The notes under the pieces are model-generated. The model saw nothing but the letters and a program-made list of their open reading frames with translations. It ran no database searches and had not been told where the DNA came from. Made by a program: the position numbers and the translations under genes. A DNA stretch of 64,000 nt from Flaviramulus multivorans (GTDB lineage Bacteria; Bacteroidota; Bacteroidia; Flavobacteriales; Flavobacteriaceae): the NCBI RefSeq assembly GCF_021728415.1, contig NZ_JAKKDV010000008.1, positions 20,781 through 84,780 of the forward strand, given 5' to 3'. Of the stretch, positions 1 to 7,345 are shown piece by piece. The first letter of the stretch is position 1; every line of letters begins with the position of its first letter.

Positions 1-159
1 GGTGTTTTTATGGCATATAGGTATTACAGACAGTTATTAAAAAAACTAAAAAAAACACCAGCATTGAAAATAAAAGACTCAAGAATTCGAGTTTCTAATC
101 CAAAAAAAATCGAACTTTTAATGAGGAGTTATGTAAAATATCAATTAAAATTAATGTAA
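1..159 (+). CDS. crtB: Phytoene synthase, C-terminal fragment
   Basis: Frame 1 is open from the first base to a TAA at 157-159 and encodes 52 residues starting GVFMAYRYYRQLLKKLKKTP and ending in a basic segment. This looks like the last helices of flavobacterial squalene/phytoene synthases, where an AYRYY-type helix is followed by a basic tail. The catalytic DxxxD motifs would lie upstream, outside the window. It ends 7 bases before crtZ, and crtY follows, so the operon context supports CrtB, which condenses two geranylgeranyl diphosphates to phytoene. The identification rests on a short C-terminal match plus context. Confidence 0.75.
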   Translation, partial: GVFMAYRYYRQLLKKLKKTPALKIKDSRIRVSNPKKIELLMRSYVKYQLKLM

Positions 160-166
160 ATTTAGA

Positions 167-619
167 ATGATGAAAACTTTATTTTGGATATTAATTTTTC
201 TTGCTACATATGGCTTCATGGAATTTATGGCGTGGTTTACTCATAAATATATTATGCATGGCTTTTTATGGAGTTTACATAAAGATCATCATAAAAAAGA
301 CCATAATAGTTGGTTTGAGCGTAATGATGCTTTTTTTATTTTTTATGCCGTAGTTAGCATTGGCTTTTTCTTACTTTGGAAATATACAAGCTTTTGGGCT
401 GGCTTACCTATTGGTCTAGGTATTTTTGCTTACGGCGTTTCATATTTTATAGTACACGATATATTTATACATCAACGTTTCAAGCTATTTAGAAATGCAA
501 ATAACTGGTATGCAAAAGGTGTAAGACGTGCTCACAAAATGCACCACAAACATTTAGGAAAAGAAGATGGTGAATGCTTTGGAATGCTATTCGTGCCCTT
601 TAAATATTTCAAAAAATAG
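167..619 (+). CDS. crtZ: Beta-carotene hydroxylase CrtZ
   Basis: A 150-residue membrane protein of the fatty-acid hydroxylase superfamily. It hydroxylates beta-carotene at C3 and C3', giving zeaxanthin. All histidine clusters of the di-iron site are visible: H26KYIMH31, H38 with H41-H42, H97 to H102, and H123 with H126-H127. Hydrophobic segments at about 4-24, 55-72 and 77-96 place it in the inner membrane. Length matches bacterial CrtZ. It starts 7 bases after the crtB tail and ends 3 bases before crtY, so the three genes are co-transcribed. The start is ATGATG at 167, so initiation at either Met is possible. Confidence 0.93.
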   Translation: MMKTLFWILIFLATYGFMEFMAWFTHKYIMHGFLWSLHKDHHKKDHNSWFERNDAFFIFYAVVSIGFFLLWKYTSFWAGLPIGLGIFAYGVSYFIVHDIFIHQRFKLFRNANNWYAKGVRRAHKMHHKHLGKEDGECFGMLFVPFKYFKK

Positions 620-622
620 TAA

Positions 623-1309
623 ATGAACTATTTGTATCTATTACTTAATTTAGGATCATTAGCTATACCTTTTATTTTTAGTTTTCACCCTAAACTAAAG
701 TTCTATAAGCTTTGGAAACCTTTATTTATTGGTATTCTTTTTAGTATGCTCATTTTCATTCCTTGGGATATTATTTTCACAAAGCAAGGTGTTTGGGGCT
801 TTAATGATGATTATTTTTTAGGCATAAAATTGTTCTCTCTTCCAATCGAGGAATGGTTATTCTTCATTTGTATTCCGTATGCATGCGTCTTTACACATTA
901 TGCTTTACTTTATTATTTTCCTAGTTTAAAACTATCTGAAGCAATAACGAAAACCATTAGTTACTTACTAATTTTAGTATTAATTGTTCTTTCCATTTAT
1001 AATTATGATAAGTGGTATACTTTAATAAATTTTTTATTAACCATTTTATTAATTAGGGTAGTGACAACTAAAAATGTGCATTTATTGAGACATTATTACC
1101 TCACATTTTTAGTTATGCTAATTCCTTTTTTTATTGTGAATGGCGTATTAACTGGAGGCTTTATTGAAAACCAAGTTGTTTGGTATAATAATGAAGAAAA
1201 TATGGGTATTCGTCTGTTTACTATACCTATTGAAGACACTGCTTATGCATTCACTTTAATTCTTTTGAATTTGTTTATCATGAGCCTGTCTAAATCAAAA
1301 AAAGCATAG
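623..1309 (+). CDS. crtY: Lycopene cyclase, fused CrtYc/CrtYd type
   Basis: A 228-residue polytopic membrane protein that converts lycopene to beta-carotene. It has the two-half structure of the heterodimeric-type cyclases (CrtYc plus CrtYd in actinobacteria, fused here): PIEEW at residues 74-78 in the first half and PIEDT at 202-206 in the second. These acidic motifs are conserved in the family and thought to be catalytic. About six to seven hydrophobic segments are visible. Together with crtZ next to it, this predicts zeaxanthin as pathway product. It is unrelated to the flavin-dependent CrtY cyclases of proteobacteria. Its 3' end overlaps a terminator hairpin. Confidence 0.88.
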   Translation: MNYLYLLLNLGSLAIPFIFSFHPKLKFYKLWKPLFIGILFSMLIFIPWDIIFTKQGVWGFNDDYFLGIKLFSLPIEEWLFFICIPYACVFTHYALLYYFPSLKLSEAITKTISYLLILVLIVLSIYNYDKWYTLINFLLTILLIRVVTTKNVHLLRHYYLTFLVMLIPFFIVNGVLTGGFIENQVVWYNNEENMGIRLFTIPIEDTAYAFTLILLNLFIMSLSKSKKA

Positions 1310-1336
1310 CTTCAGACATTGAAACTATGCTTTAAA
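1298..1336 (-). terminator. Intrinsic terminator between convergent crtY and lipoprotein gene
   Basis: AAAGCATAG at 1301-1309 pairs with CTATGCTTT at 1325-1333. On the minus strand the hairpin is followed by a T run (complement of 1294-1300), so it fits best as terminator of the minus-strand lipoprotein gene. It also contains the crtY stop codon and may act in both directions. Confidence 0.6.
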
Positions 1337-1361
1337 TGTTCAAAACGCGATTTAAATAATC

Positions 1362-2234
1362 TTACCTATTAACAGTTCCTGATATTATGCTTACAGGTCC
1401 AGAACCCATAGCAATAGCAGTATGAGTCATTGCATCATTTGGCACCATATGAGCCAATGGTTTTAAAGTAAAAGGCGACTCATTGTTATCTGGTGATGGC
1501 TCTACTGAAATTACAATGGTAGCCCCTCTTAAATCTGTTGGAAAAGTAAATCCAGACGGTGCATTTTGTAAATAATCTTCACCTGGATATCCCGGACCAT
1601 TACCTGTACTACCTTTAAAAGGTGATGAAGTAGCGTTATCATCTGCCATACCAGCATCTGTAAATGTCCCGGTACTTATTGGTGTACCATTTAAAACGGT
1701 CCAACCTTCATATTTCCAACCTGCTTGTAATGTTGGTAAATTAAGTCCAGCCACAGGGCTACCGCTTGAATTATCTAAAAACCAAACTCCGCTTGCCTCA
1801 TTGGTATCATCCATATCTGTTGGAGTTGCTAAAATATAAGTTCCAGAAGCACTGGAAAAATCTGCAACTATTCCATTAGAATTTACACTAGCCGAATTAC
1901 CCGAAAAATCACCAGCCAATAGTTTTGTGGCTGCTGGAGCAGGATCAGGATCGATTGCAGGTTCAATCGAAAGCACAAAAGTTGTGGCATCTTGCAATTG
2001 AGATGCATCAACTATAAAAGATTGCGGAAATGACACTGACGAAAAAGTTCCTGTTGAAACGGGAGCACCATCTACAATAATCCAGCCTTCATAAACATAG
2101 TCGCTACCCAAAGCTTCTAGTCCATCTAAGTTTAAAGTTAAAGTTGCAGTTGTTGGTGCATTTCCATCATCATTACTACAGGCAGTAGCAAAAATCCCTA
2201 TTGCTAGAACTGCTAGACACATTTTTTTAATCAT
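1362..2234 (-). CDS. Surface lipoprotein with two RskA-like repeats
   Basis: A 290-residue lipoprotein. The signal peptide ends at C19, and the next residues SNDD resemble the lipoprotein export signal that sends Bacteroidota lipoproteins to the cell surface. The mature part contains two copies of one unit: YVYEGWIIVDGAPVSTGTF at about 46-64 and KYEGWTVLNGTPISTGTF at about 174-191, each ending in a strand with V[IL]S[IV]EP. This pattern resembles the beta-sandwich of anti-sigma-K factor (RskA) C-terminal domains. There is no N-terminal zinc-binding anti-sigma domain and no sigma factor next to it, so a regulatory role cannot be claimed. It is monocistronic, with its own promoter and terminator. 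Function unknown. Confidence 0.8.
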   Translation of the reverse strand: MIKKMCLAVLAIGIFATACSNDDGNAPTTATLTLNLDGLEALGSDYVYEGWIIVDGAPVSTGTFSSVSFPQSFIVDASQLQDATTFVLSIEPAIDPDPAPAATKLLAGDFSGNSASVNSNGIVADFSSASGTYILATPTDMDDTNEASGVWFLDNSSGSPVAGLNLPTLQAGWKYEGWTVLNGTPISTGTFTDAGMADDNATSSPFKGSTGNGPGYPGEDYLQNAPSGFTFPTDLRGATIVISVEPSPDNNESPFTLKPLAHMVPNDAMTHTAIAMGSGPVSIISGTVNR

Positions 2235-2263
2235 AGTATTTTGTTTTTGAGTTATTTATAATT

Positions 2264-2271
2264 CAAAATTA
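2264..2271 (-). promoter_or_regulatory. Promoter -7 element for the RskA-like lipoprotein gene
   Basis: On the minus strand the sequence reads TAATTTTG, an exact match to the Bacteroidota -7 consensus TAnnTTTG, 29 bases upstream of the ATG at 2234. No good -33 TTG was found at the usual spacing. Confidence 0.45.
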
Positions 2272-2308
2272 TACCATGAGGTTTTTATAAAATGTTAGCC
2301 ATCTAACA

Positions 2309-2980
2309 TTAAGCAATATTTTTATAAATTCTGATTTCTTTTCTATTGAATTCAATAACCTTATCTTGCTTTAACTCGTTTAAAAGCACATTTAATGTAG
2401 GTCTTGAAGTACCTATTAATGAGGCTATATCCTTTTGGGTATAAGGATGATGGATTACTTTATCGCCCGTTTTCTTACAATCATAGCCATATTCAGCACA
2501 TAACTCATCGAGAAATTCCATAAGCCTTGTTTTTGTATCCTTAAACATTAAAAGCTGAAGGCGTCTCTCTAATTTTTGAAGCTTAAAACCAATAAATTTA
2601 TAAACCCTAAAACTAAAAGATTCGTTTTTACGCATTAAATCGTGCATTGTATCTACACTTATTGGGCAAATACTTGTAGAATTATCAATTGACTGAGCAA
2701 ATTCTTCTCTTTTATGCTCACCAAGAATTGCCTTTTCGCCAAATAATTGTCCTCTAGATAAAATAGCCTTCACTACTTCGGTTCCATCTTCGTTATAATA
2801 ACCAATTTTTACCTTACCTTTTTCTATAAGGAATACTTTATTTGAGGCGTCTTCTTCAAAATATATATAATCTTGCTTTTTATATGCATCAAAGTCATGA
2901 CCTTTCTTGTATTCTTTGAATTTGTGTGGGCATAGAATTTTAAAAAGATTTACATCTTCAAAAAACCAAAGTGAATTCAT
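2309..2980 (-). CDS. Crp/Fnr family transcriptional regulator
   Basis: A 223-residue regulator with an N-terminal cyclic-nucleotide-binding-like beta-barrel (about 30-125), a long dimerisation helix (about 125-150) and a C-terminal winged helix. The recognition segment is at 181-204 (TQKDIASLIGTSRPTLNVLL, then NELK). The barrel has GQLFGEKAIL at about 77-86, like the phosphate-binding cassette, but lacks the R-[ST] pair usual for cAMP binding. There is no N-terminal cysteine cluster, so it is not an Fe-S FNR. The ligand is unknown. It is a single gene between the DUF5606 terminator and the lipoprotein gene, which it may or may not control. Confidence 0.88.
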   Translation of the reverse strand: MNSLWFFEDVNLFKILCPHKFKEYKKGHDFDAYKKQDYIYFEEDASNKVFLIEKGKVKIGYYNEDGTEVVKAILSRGQLFGEKAILGEHKREEFAQSIDNSTSICPISVDTMHDLMRKNESFSFRVYKFIGFKLQKLERRLQLLMFKDTKTRLMEFLDELCAEYGYDCKKTGDKVIHHPYTQKDIASLIGTSRPTLNVLLNELKQDKVIEFNRKEIRIYKNIA

Positions 2981-3048
2981 GGTTCTATCGTTTTTTTGTT
3001 AGTTGCTCAATTAAGTCGGTATTACCCAACAAAACTTTCAAAAAAAGG

Positions 3049-3074
3049 CATAAAAAAACCTCCAAAAGGAGGTT
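3049..3074 (-). terminator. Intrinsic terminator after the DUF5606 gene
   Basis: AACCTCC (3057-3063) and GGAGGTT (3068-3074) form a 7-bp stem with an AAAA loop. On the minus strand it is followed by seven T residues. It closes the ruvX-def-DUF5606 run. Confidence 0.8.
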
Positions 3075-3098
3075 ATATCATTTAAAAATTAGTTTTAA

Positions 3099-3530
3099 CT
3101 ACTCTTCTTCGTCTGTAGATTTACCTTTCTCCTCTTTCGAATCTATTAAATCAAGCATGTCATGTTTTTGTAATAAGTTATACCACTGTATTACTTTTTT
3201 AATATCACTTACGTACACTCTATCTTCATCATAATCTGGCAATATTTCGAAAAAATATTCTTCTAATTTATCTTTATTATCCTTAGGCAAAACCGAAGTT
3301 TGTCCACCATTTTCCTTCTTTTTTATATTCTTAAAGACTTGCTTTAAAGGTATTTCTTCAGTTAATGTATATATTGCAATTTCACTTAATACGCTTACAT
3401 TGTTTTGAACACTAACAGATATACGCTTATTATCAATTAATGATTCGGCCACAAAACCACCACGGGTTTGCGCAATTAATTTATATAACCCTGGTTTACC
3501 AGATATTGCTAAAACTTTTTCTAAACTCAT
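3099..3530 (-). CDS. DUF5606 domain protein
   Basis: A 143-residue cytoplasmic protein starting MSLEKVLAISGKPGLYKLIA, the hallmark of the Bacteroidota family DUF5606. The N-terminal half (about 1-60) looks like a small beta-rich RNA- or protein-binding domain, followed by a charged linker and a helical region near 95-125 (VYVSDIKKVIQWYNLL). The C-terminus is acidic. No signal peptide or membrane segment. It lies 57 bases after def and probably shares its transcript, which suggests a housekeeping role. No biochemical function is known to me for the family. Confidence 0.8.
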   Translation of the reverse strand: MSLEKVLAISGKPGLYKLIAQTRGGFVAESLIDNKRISVSVQNNVSVLSEIAIYTLTEEIPLKQVFKNIKKKENGGQTSVLPKDNKDKLEEYFFEILPDYDEDRVYVSDIKKVIQWYNLLQKHDMLDLIDSKEEKGKSTDEEE

Positions 3531-3587
3531 AAATTATTTTTTCTTGAAAGGCGCAAATATCAACTGTTTATAAATATTTTACAAATA

Positions 3588-4178
3588 TTAACGCTTCTTT
3601 TTTTGGTTAGGAAAACGCATTCTGTAATCTACATTTATTTTCCCTTTCGATATGTTTGATAATCTTCCTTTTATCAATCTCTTTTTAAAACTTGAAAGTT
3701 TATCTGTAAATAAAATACCCTCAATATGATCGTATTCATGTTGAATAACTCTGGCAATTAAACCATCATAAACTTCGGTTTGTGGTTTAAAATTCTCATC
3801 GAGGAACTCAATAGTAATTCTAGGTTTTCTAAATACATCCTCTCTAACATCTGGAATACTTAAACAACCTTCATTAAAAGCCCATTCATCTCCTTCTTCA
3901 TTCGCTATTTGTGCGTTAATAAAAACACGTTTAAATCCGTTTAAAGATTTCTTTTCTTCTTCGGTCAAATCTTCATCTTCCGAAAAGGGTGTTGTATCTA
4001 CTATAAATAAACGAATAGGTAATCCAATTTGAGGAGCGGCTAAACCAACACCGTAAGCATTGTACATAGTTTCAAACATGTTCTTCAAAAGTTCATCAAA
4101 ACCAGCATAATCTTTTGCTATATCGGTTGCCTTTTTCTTTAAAACAGGATCGCCATAGGCTACAATCGGTAATATCAT
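3588..4178 (-). CDS. def: Peptide deformylase
   Basis: A 196-residue metal-dependent hydrolase that removes the N-formyl group from nascent proteins. All three motifs are present: GVGLAAPQIG at 43-52, EGCLSIP at 103-109 (metal ligand C105) and HEYDH at 147-151 (ligands H147 and H151, catalytic E148). An acidic insertion at about 65-80 (FSEDEDLTEEEKKSLNG) lengthens the loop before the EGCLSIP strand and is common in Bacteroidota. It lies between ruvX and DUF5606 on the same strand, about 80 bases after ruvX. Confidence 0.97.
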   Translation of the reverse strand: MILPIVAYGDPVLKKKATDIAKDYAGFDELLKNMFETMYNAYGVGLAAPQIGLPIRLFIVDTTPFSEDEDLTEEEKKSLNGFKRVFINAQIANEEGDEWAFNEGCLSIPDVREDVFRKPRITIEFLDENFKPQTEVYDGLIARVIQHEYDHIEGILFTDKLSSFKKRLIKGRLSNISKGKINVDYRMRFPNQKKKR

Positions 4179-4257
4179 TCTGTGCTTATTAATCCCTGCA
4201 AAAATACTAACTTATAATTTATTGCTCGTATTTATGATACATATTCTTTTGAAGATT

Positions 4258-4668
4258 TTATTTAGAATACAAGTAGCTTTGCAAAATAAGTGTTGCACTT
4301 ATTTCATCAACTAAAGCTTTATTTTTTCGTTGGCTCTTTTTCAAACCACTATCTATCATGGTTTGAAATGCTATTTTAGATGTAAAACGTTCATCAACCC
4401 TAGTTATAGGAATATTAGGAATTTGTTTTTCTAATTTTTGAATAAATTCAGCAATATATGATTCACTCTCCGAAGCCGTGTTATTCATTTGTTTAGGCTC
4501 GCCAATTAAAAACAACTCAACAGACTCATTTTTAATATAATCATTTAAAAATAGTAATAAGTCTTTTGTATTAACTGTAGTAAGTCCAGATGCAATAATT
4601 TGCAATTCGTCCGTAACTGCTATACCTGTTCTTTTAGTACCATAATCTATTGCTAAAATGCGTCCCAT
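4258..4668 (-). CDS. ruvX: Putative Holliday junction resolvase RuvX/YqgF
   Basis: A 136-residue RNase H-fold nuclease of the YqgF family, implicated in pre-16S rRNA processing and recombination. It starts MGRILAIDYGTKRTGIAV; the DYG aspartate, the LIGEP strand, DERFTS and the C-terminal DE of ALVDEISA give the acidic active site. I chose the ATG at 4668. The in-frame TTG at 4677 overlaps the -7 promoter element, so the longer form is unlikely. With the -7 element six bases upstream, the mRNA would be leaderless or nearly so. It heads the ruvX-def-DUF5606 group. Confidence 0.92.
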   Translation of the reverse strand: MGRILAIDYGTKRTGIAVTDELQIIASGLTTVNTKDLLLFLNDYIKNESVELFLIGEPKQMNNTASESESYIAEFIQKLEKQIPNIPITRVDERFTSKIAFQTMIDSGLKKSQRKNKALVDEISATLILQSYLYSK

Positions 4669-4674
4669 ATTTTG

Positions 4675-4682
4675 CAAAAATA
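4675..4682 (-). promoter_or_regulatory. -7 element for ruvX
   Basis: The minus strand reads TATTTTTG (consensus TAnnTTTG) six bases before the ATG at 4668. Transcription would begin close to the start codon. It decides the ruvX start in favour of 4668 over the upstream TTG. Confidence 0.5.
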
Positions 4683-4689
4683 GCTAATA

Positions 4690-4722
4690 AAACAACAAAG
4701 GCTGTCTTTTCAGACAGCCTTT
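4690..4722 (-). terminator. Intrinsic terminator after the small secreted protein gene
   Basis: AAAGGCTGTCT (4697-4707) pairs with AGACAGCCTTT (4712-4722), an 11-bp perfect stem with a 4-base loop. On the minus strand it is followed by the T-rich TTTGTTGTTTTATT. It separates the gene at 4768-5103 from ruvX. Confidence 0.8.
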
Positions 4723-4767
4723 ACTTAAAAATTAAACCTTAATTATTAATATTTGAACATTATCGTA

Positions 4768-5103
4768 TTAAGCTTTTACAGCTTTATTTATTTTAGGAAA
4801 TATAAACTCAATATTATCAGAGTTTTTGAAACGATTAATATAGTTTCTAATATCACTAGTACCACGTGCAATAGTTTCTTTTAAAACATCAGCATCAATT
4901 AATAAAGAATCGTTTTCCTTAACTGTATTAACTTCCTTAACTGTATTAACTTCAACACTTGGTGTAATGATAGTTTTATCATCTTCAACAGAAACAGAAA
5001 TAGTATTGTTAATTTCAATCTCAACAACTTTAGAAGTGCTTTGAGCATTCCCGAAAGAAAAAGAAAGTAATAAAACTAATAGTATGTAAAAATTTGTTTT
5101 CAT
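4768..5103 (-). CDS. Small secreted protein of unknown function
   Basis: A 111-residue protein with a Sec signal peptide of about 20 residues (MKTNFYILLVLLLSFSFGNAQ) and a mature domain rich in beta-branched and charged residues. A short tandem duplication, VNTVKE-VNTVKE, lies near residues 51-62 and is visible in the DNA as a repeated TTAACTGTATTAAC at 4919-4950. The start at 5103 gives a normal signal peptide. The upstream in-frame ATG at 5157 lies in the -33 promoter region and was rejected. I do not recognise a domain. It is monocistronic, with a strong promoter, a cluster of direct repeats upstream and a clear terminator, so it is likely a regulated gene. Confidence 0.75.
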   Translation of the reverse strand: MKTNFYILLVLLLSFSFGNAQSTSKVVEIEINNTISVSVEDDKTIITPSVEVNTVKEVNTVKENDSLLIDADVLKETIARGTSDIRNYINRFKNSDNIEFIFPKINKAVKA

Positions 5104-5126
5104 TTGTTTGTTACTGTTTGATGGTT

Positions 5127-5158
5127 CAAATATATATCTAGATGAAGACTCATGCACA
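5127..5158 (-). promoter_or_regulatory. Promoter of the small secreted protein gene
   Basis: On the minus strand TATATTTG (5127-5134) matches the -7 consensus TAnnTTTG, and a TTG at 5156-5158 lies 21 bases upstream, within the 17-23 base range seen in Bacteroidota promoters. The leader would be about 15-20 bases. Confidence 0.6.
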
Positions 5159-5429
5159 AAAAATTAGTTGTAAACCGAGTATTTTCGATTATAAGGGAAG
5201 TGACATATTTGCATCGATGAATAGTTGAAATACATCATTTTAAAGACGAAATACACAAAAAATGCATTTCATCGATTCAATTAATTCGCTTAAGGATAAA
5301 AAAGAAAAAAATTGAGGAATAAAACTCAAATATTTGGTTCTTAATCGAAATATTAAATTAAGATATAATAGCTTTTCACTCTTCTTTTTTAATTGATACA
5401 TATTATATTTGCTCAAAATTTAAATACCG
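5158..5429. other. Divergent intergenic region, 4768-5103 gene / dapD
   Basis: A 272-base AT-rich region without a credible gene. It holds the promoters of both flanking genes and, between 5211 and 5280, a group of related short elements. GAAATACA occurs at 5227-5234 and again at 5248-5255, exactly 21 bases apart. GCATCGATGA is at 5211-5220 and GCATTTCATCGATTCAA at 5264-5280. A 21-base period puts the direct repeats on the same DNA face, as expected for a dimeric regulator. Confidence 0.6.
5404..5411 (+). promoter_or_regulatory. -7 element for dapD
   Basis: TATATTTG is an exact match to TAnnTTTG, 18 bases upstream of the dapD ATG, giving a leader of roughly 10-15 bases. Confidence 0.5.
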
Positions 5430-6245
5430 ATGACAGAATTACAAGAAATCATAGAAAAAGCGTGGGATAACAGAGATTTATTAAAAGAAGAAAAAACAAC
5501 TTCTGCTATAAGAAAGGTAGTAGATTTACTAGATAAGGGTGAATTACGTGTTGCTGAGCCTATTGAAGGGGGATGGCAAGTAAATGAATGGGTAAAAAAA
5601 GGAGTTGTTCTATATTTTCCAATACAAAAAATGGAAACTATTGAATGCGGACCGTTAGAGTTCCATGATAAAATCCCTTTAAAAACTGGATATGCTGAAA
5701 AAGGTATTCGTGTGGTACCTCATGCAGTTGCTAGACATGGCGCTTATATTTCTGCTGGAACAATTTTAATGCCTAGTTATGTAAATATTGGAGCTTATGT
5801 AGATGAAGGTACTATGGTAGATACTTGGGCTACTGTAGGTAGTTGTGCTCAAATTGGTAAAAACGTACATCTTTCTGGTGGTGTTGGTATTGGTGGTGTT
5901 TTAGAGCCGTTGCAAGCAGCTCCTGTAATTATAGAAGATGATGCTTTTATAGGATCTCGTTGTATTGTGGTTGAAGGTGTTCGTGTGGAAAAAGAAGCAG
6001 TTTTAGGTGCTGGCGTTACTTTAACGATGAGTACTAAAATTATCGATGTAACTGGTAAAGAACCTATTGAATATAAAGGTCGTGTACCTGCACGTTCAGT
6101 GGTTATTCCTGGAAGTTATGCTAAAGAATTTCCTTCAGGAAACTACAATGTACCATGTGCATTAATTATTGGTAAGCGTAAAGAAAGTACCAATAAAAAA
6201 ACATCGCTTAACGATGCGCTTCGTGAGCATAGTGTAGCTGTATAG
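5430..6245 (+). CDS. dapD: Tetrahydrodipicolinate N-succinyltransferase
   Basis: A 271-residue cytoplasmic enzyme of the succinylase branch of lysine/diaminopimelate synthesis. It transfers succinyl from succinyl-CoA to tetrahydrodipicolinate. An N-terminal helical domain (1-95) is followed by a left-handed beta-helix of hexapeptide repeats (about 100-230), with VVPHAVARHGAYI near 95-107, GGVGIGGVLEPLQAAPV near 150-166 and the extended loop EDDAFIGSRC. Length matches the family (about 270). The product feeds peptidoglycan and lysine; lysA, the last step, is at 33893. Confidence 0.97.
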   Translation: MTELQEIIEKAWDNRDLLKEEKTTSAIRKVVDLLDKGELRVAEPIEGGWQVNEWVKKGVVLYFPIQKMETIECGPLEFHDKIPLKTGYAEKGIRVVPHAVARHGAYISAGTILMPSYVNIGAYVDEGTMVDTWATVGSCAQIGKNVHLSGGVGIGGVLEPLQAAPVIIEDDAFIGSRCIVVEGVRVEKEAVLGAGVTLTMSTKIIDVTGKEPIEYKGRVPARSVVIPGSYAKEFPSGNYNVPCALIIGKRKESTNKKTSLNDALREHSVAV

Positions 6246-6286
6246 GTTATTACAAATTCACTGTATAAAATAATAACTCTTAGAGT

Positions 6287-7345
6287 TTGAAAATTTTAAT
6301 TATACAACAAAAAATGATTGGTGATGTGCTTACAAGCAGTATTTTGTTTGAAGCACTTCGCCAAAAATACCCTAAAGCCCAATTAGATTATTTAATTAAT
6401 AATCACACTTACCCTGTTGTACAAAACAATCCATTTATAGATAATTTCATTTTTTTTACTGAGAAAGAAGCATCTAGCAAAACAGCTCTTTTTAAACTCG
6501 GAAAAACGGTTAGAAATAAAAAGTACGATGTAGTTATTGATATTTATTCTAAGTTTTCAAGCAACTTAATAACACTACTTTCTGTTGCGAAAACTAAAAT
6601 TTCGAAATATAAGTGGTACACATCGTTTATATACTCTCAAACCTTTAAGGAATTAAAAAGACCTAAAACCACTGCGGGTTTAGCTATTGAAAACAGATTG
6701 CGATTGTTAGAACCAATTTTAAATGAAAATTCTCAAATCTTTCAACCTAAAATTTATTTAACCAGTGACGAAATTGAAAATTCAAAACAGTTATTATTAA
6801 ACCATAATATTGATTTGAATTCGAAATTAATTATGATAAGTGTTTTAGGAAGTAGCGAAAACAAAACATATCCACTTCCTTATATGGCTGAAATTATTGA
6901 CGCAATAGTTGAAGAAACTAAAGCACAAATTTTATTCAATTATATACCAAACCAAAAAAACAAAGCTAAAGAGGTATACGATTTATGTAAAATAGAAACT
7001 CAAAAACACATATTTTACGATGTTTTTGGAAACGGTTTAAGAGAGTTTCTTGCTATAACAAAACACTGTATTGCACTTATTGGTAATGAAGGTGGTGCCG
7101 TAAATATGGCTAAAGCTTTGGACATTCCAACATTTACTGTTTTTTCACCATGGATTTTAAAAGAAGCTTGGAATATGTTTGAGGATGGAAAAACTCATGT
7201 TTCGATTCATTTAAAAGATACAAATCCTGAACTTTACAGCACTAAATCTGTTAAAGACATGAAAACAGATTCCAAAGAATTATACCATTCCTTTAAACCC
7301 AATTTAGTTATTCCAAAACTTAAATCTTTTTTAAAAGGACTTTAG
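6287..7345 (+). CDS. Glycosyltransferase family 9 (heptosyltransferase-like)
   Basis: A 352-residue GT-B enzyme of the LPS heptosyltransferase family (GT9). The N-terminus MKILIIQQKMIGDVLTSSIL is the acceptor-site motif of the family (conserved GD), and the C-terminal half has GNEGGAVNMAKALDIPTFTVF, the region that binds the sugar nucleotide (GP..A.H in proteobacteria, here GNEGGAVN). The start is a TTG at 6287, 41 bases after dapD; no ATG fits without losing the motif. It probably adds a heptose or related sugar to the lipid A core. It converges with the next gene, overlapping it by 4 bases. The exact donor is unknown. Confidence 0.85.
   Translation: MKILIIQQKMIGDVLTSSILFEALRQKYPKAQLDYLINNHTYPVVQNNPFIDNFIFFTEKEASSKTALFKLGKTVRNKKYDVVIDIYSKFSSNLITLLSVAKTKISKYKWYTSFIYSQTFKELKRPKTTAGLAIENRLRLLEPILNENSQIFQPKIYLTSDEIENSKQLLLNHNIDLNSKLIMISVLGSSENKTYPLPYMAEIIDAIVEETKAQILFNYIPNQKNKAKEVYDLCKIETQKHIFYDVFGNGLREFLAITKHCIALIGNEGGAVNMAKALDIPTFTVFSPWILKEAWNMFEDGKTHVSIHLKDTNPELYSTKSVKDMKTDSKELYHSFKPNLVIPKLKSFLKGL

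Noticed and set aside
3099..3234. Plus-strand open frame from 2971 overlapping Crp/Fnr and DUF5606 genes
   Set aside because: Opposite strand of real genes, low-complexity Ser/Lys-rich translation.
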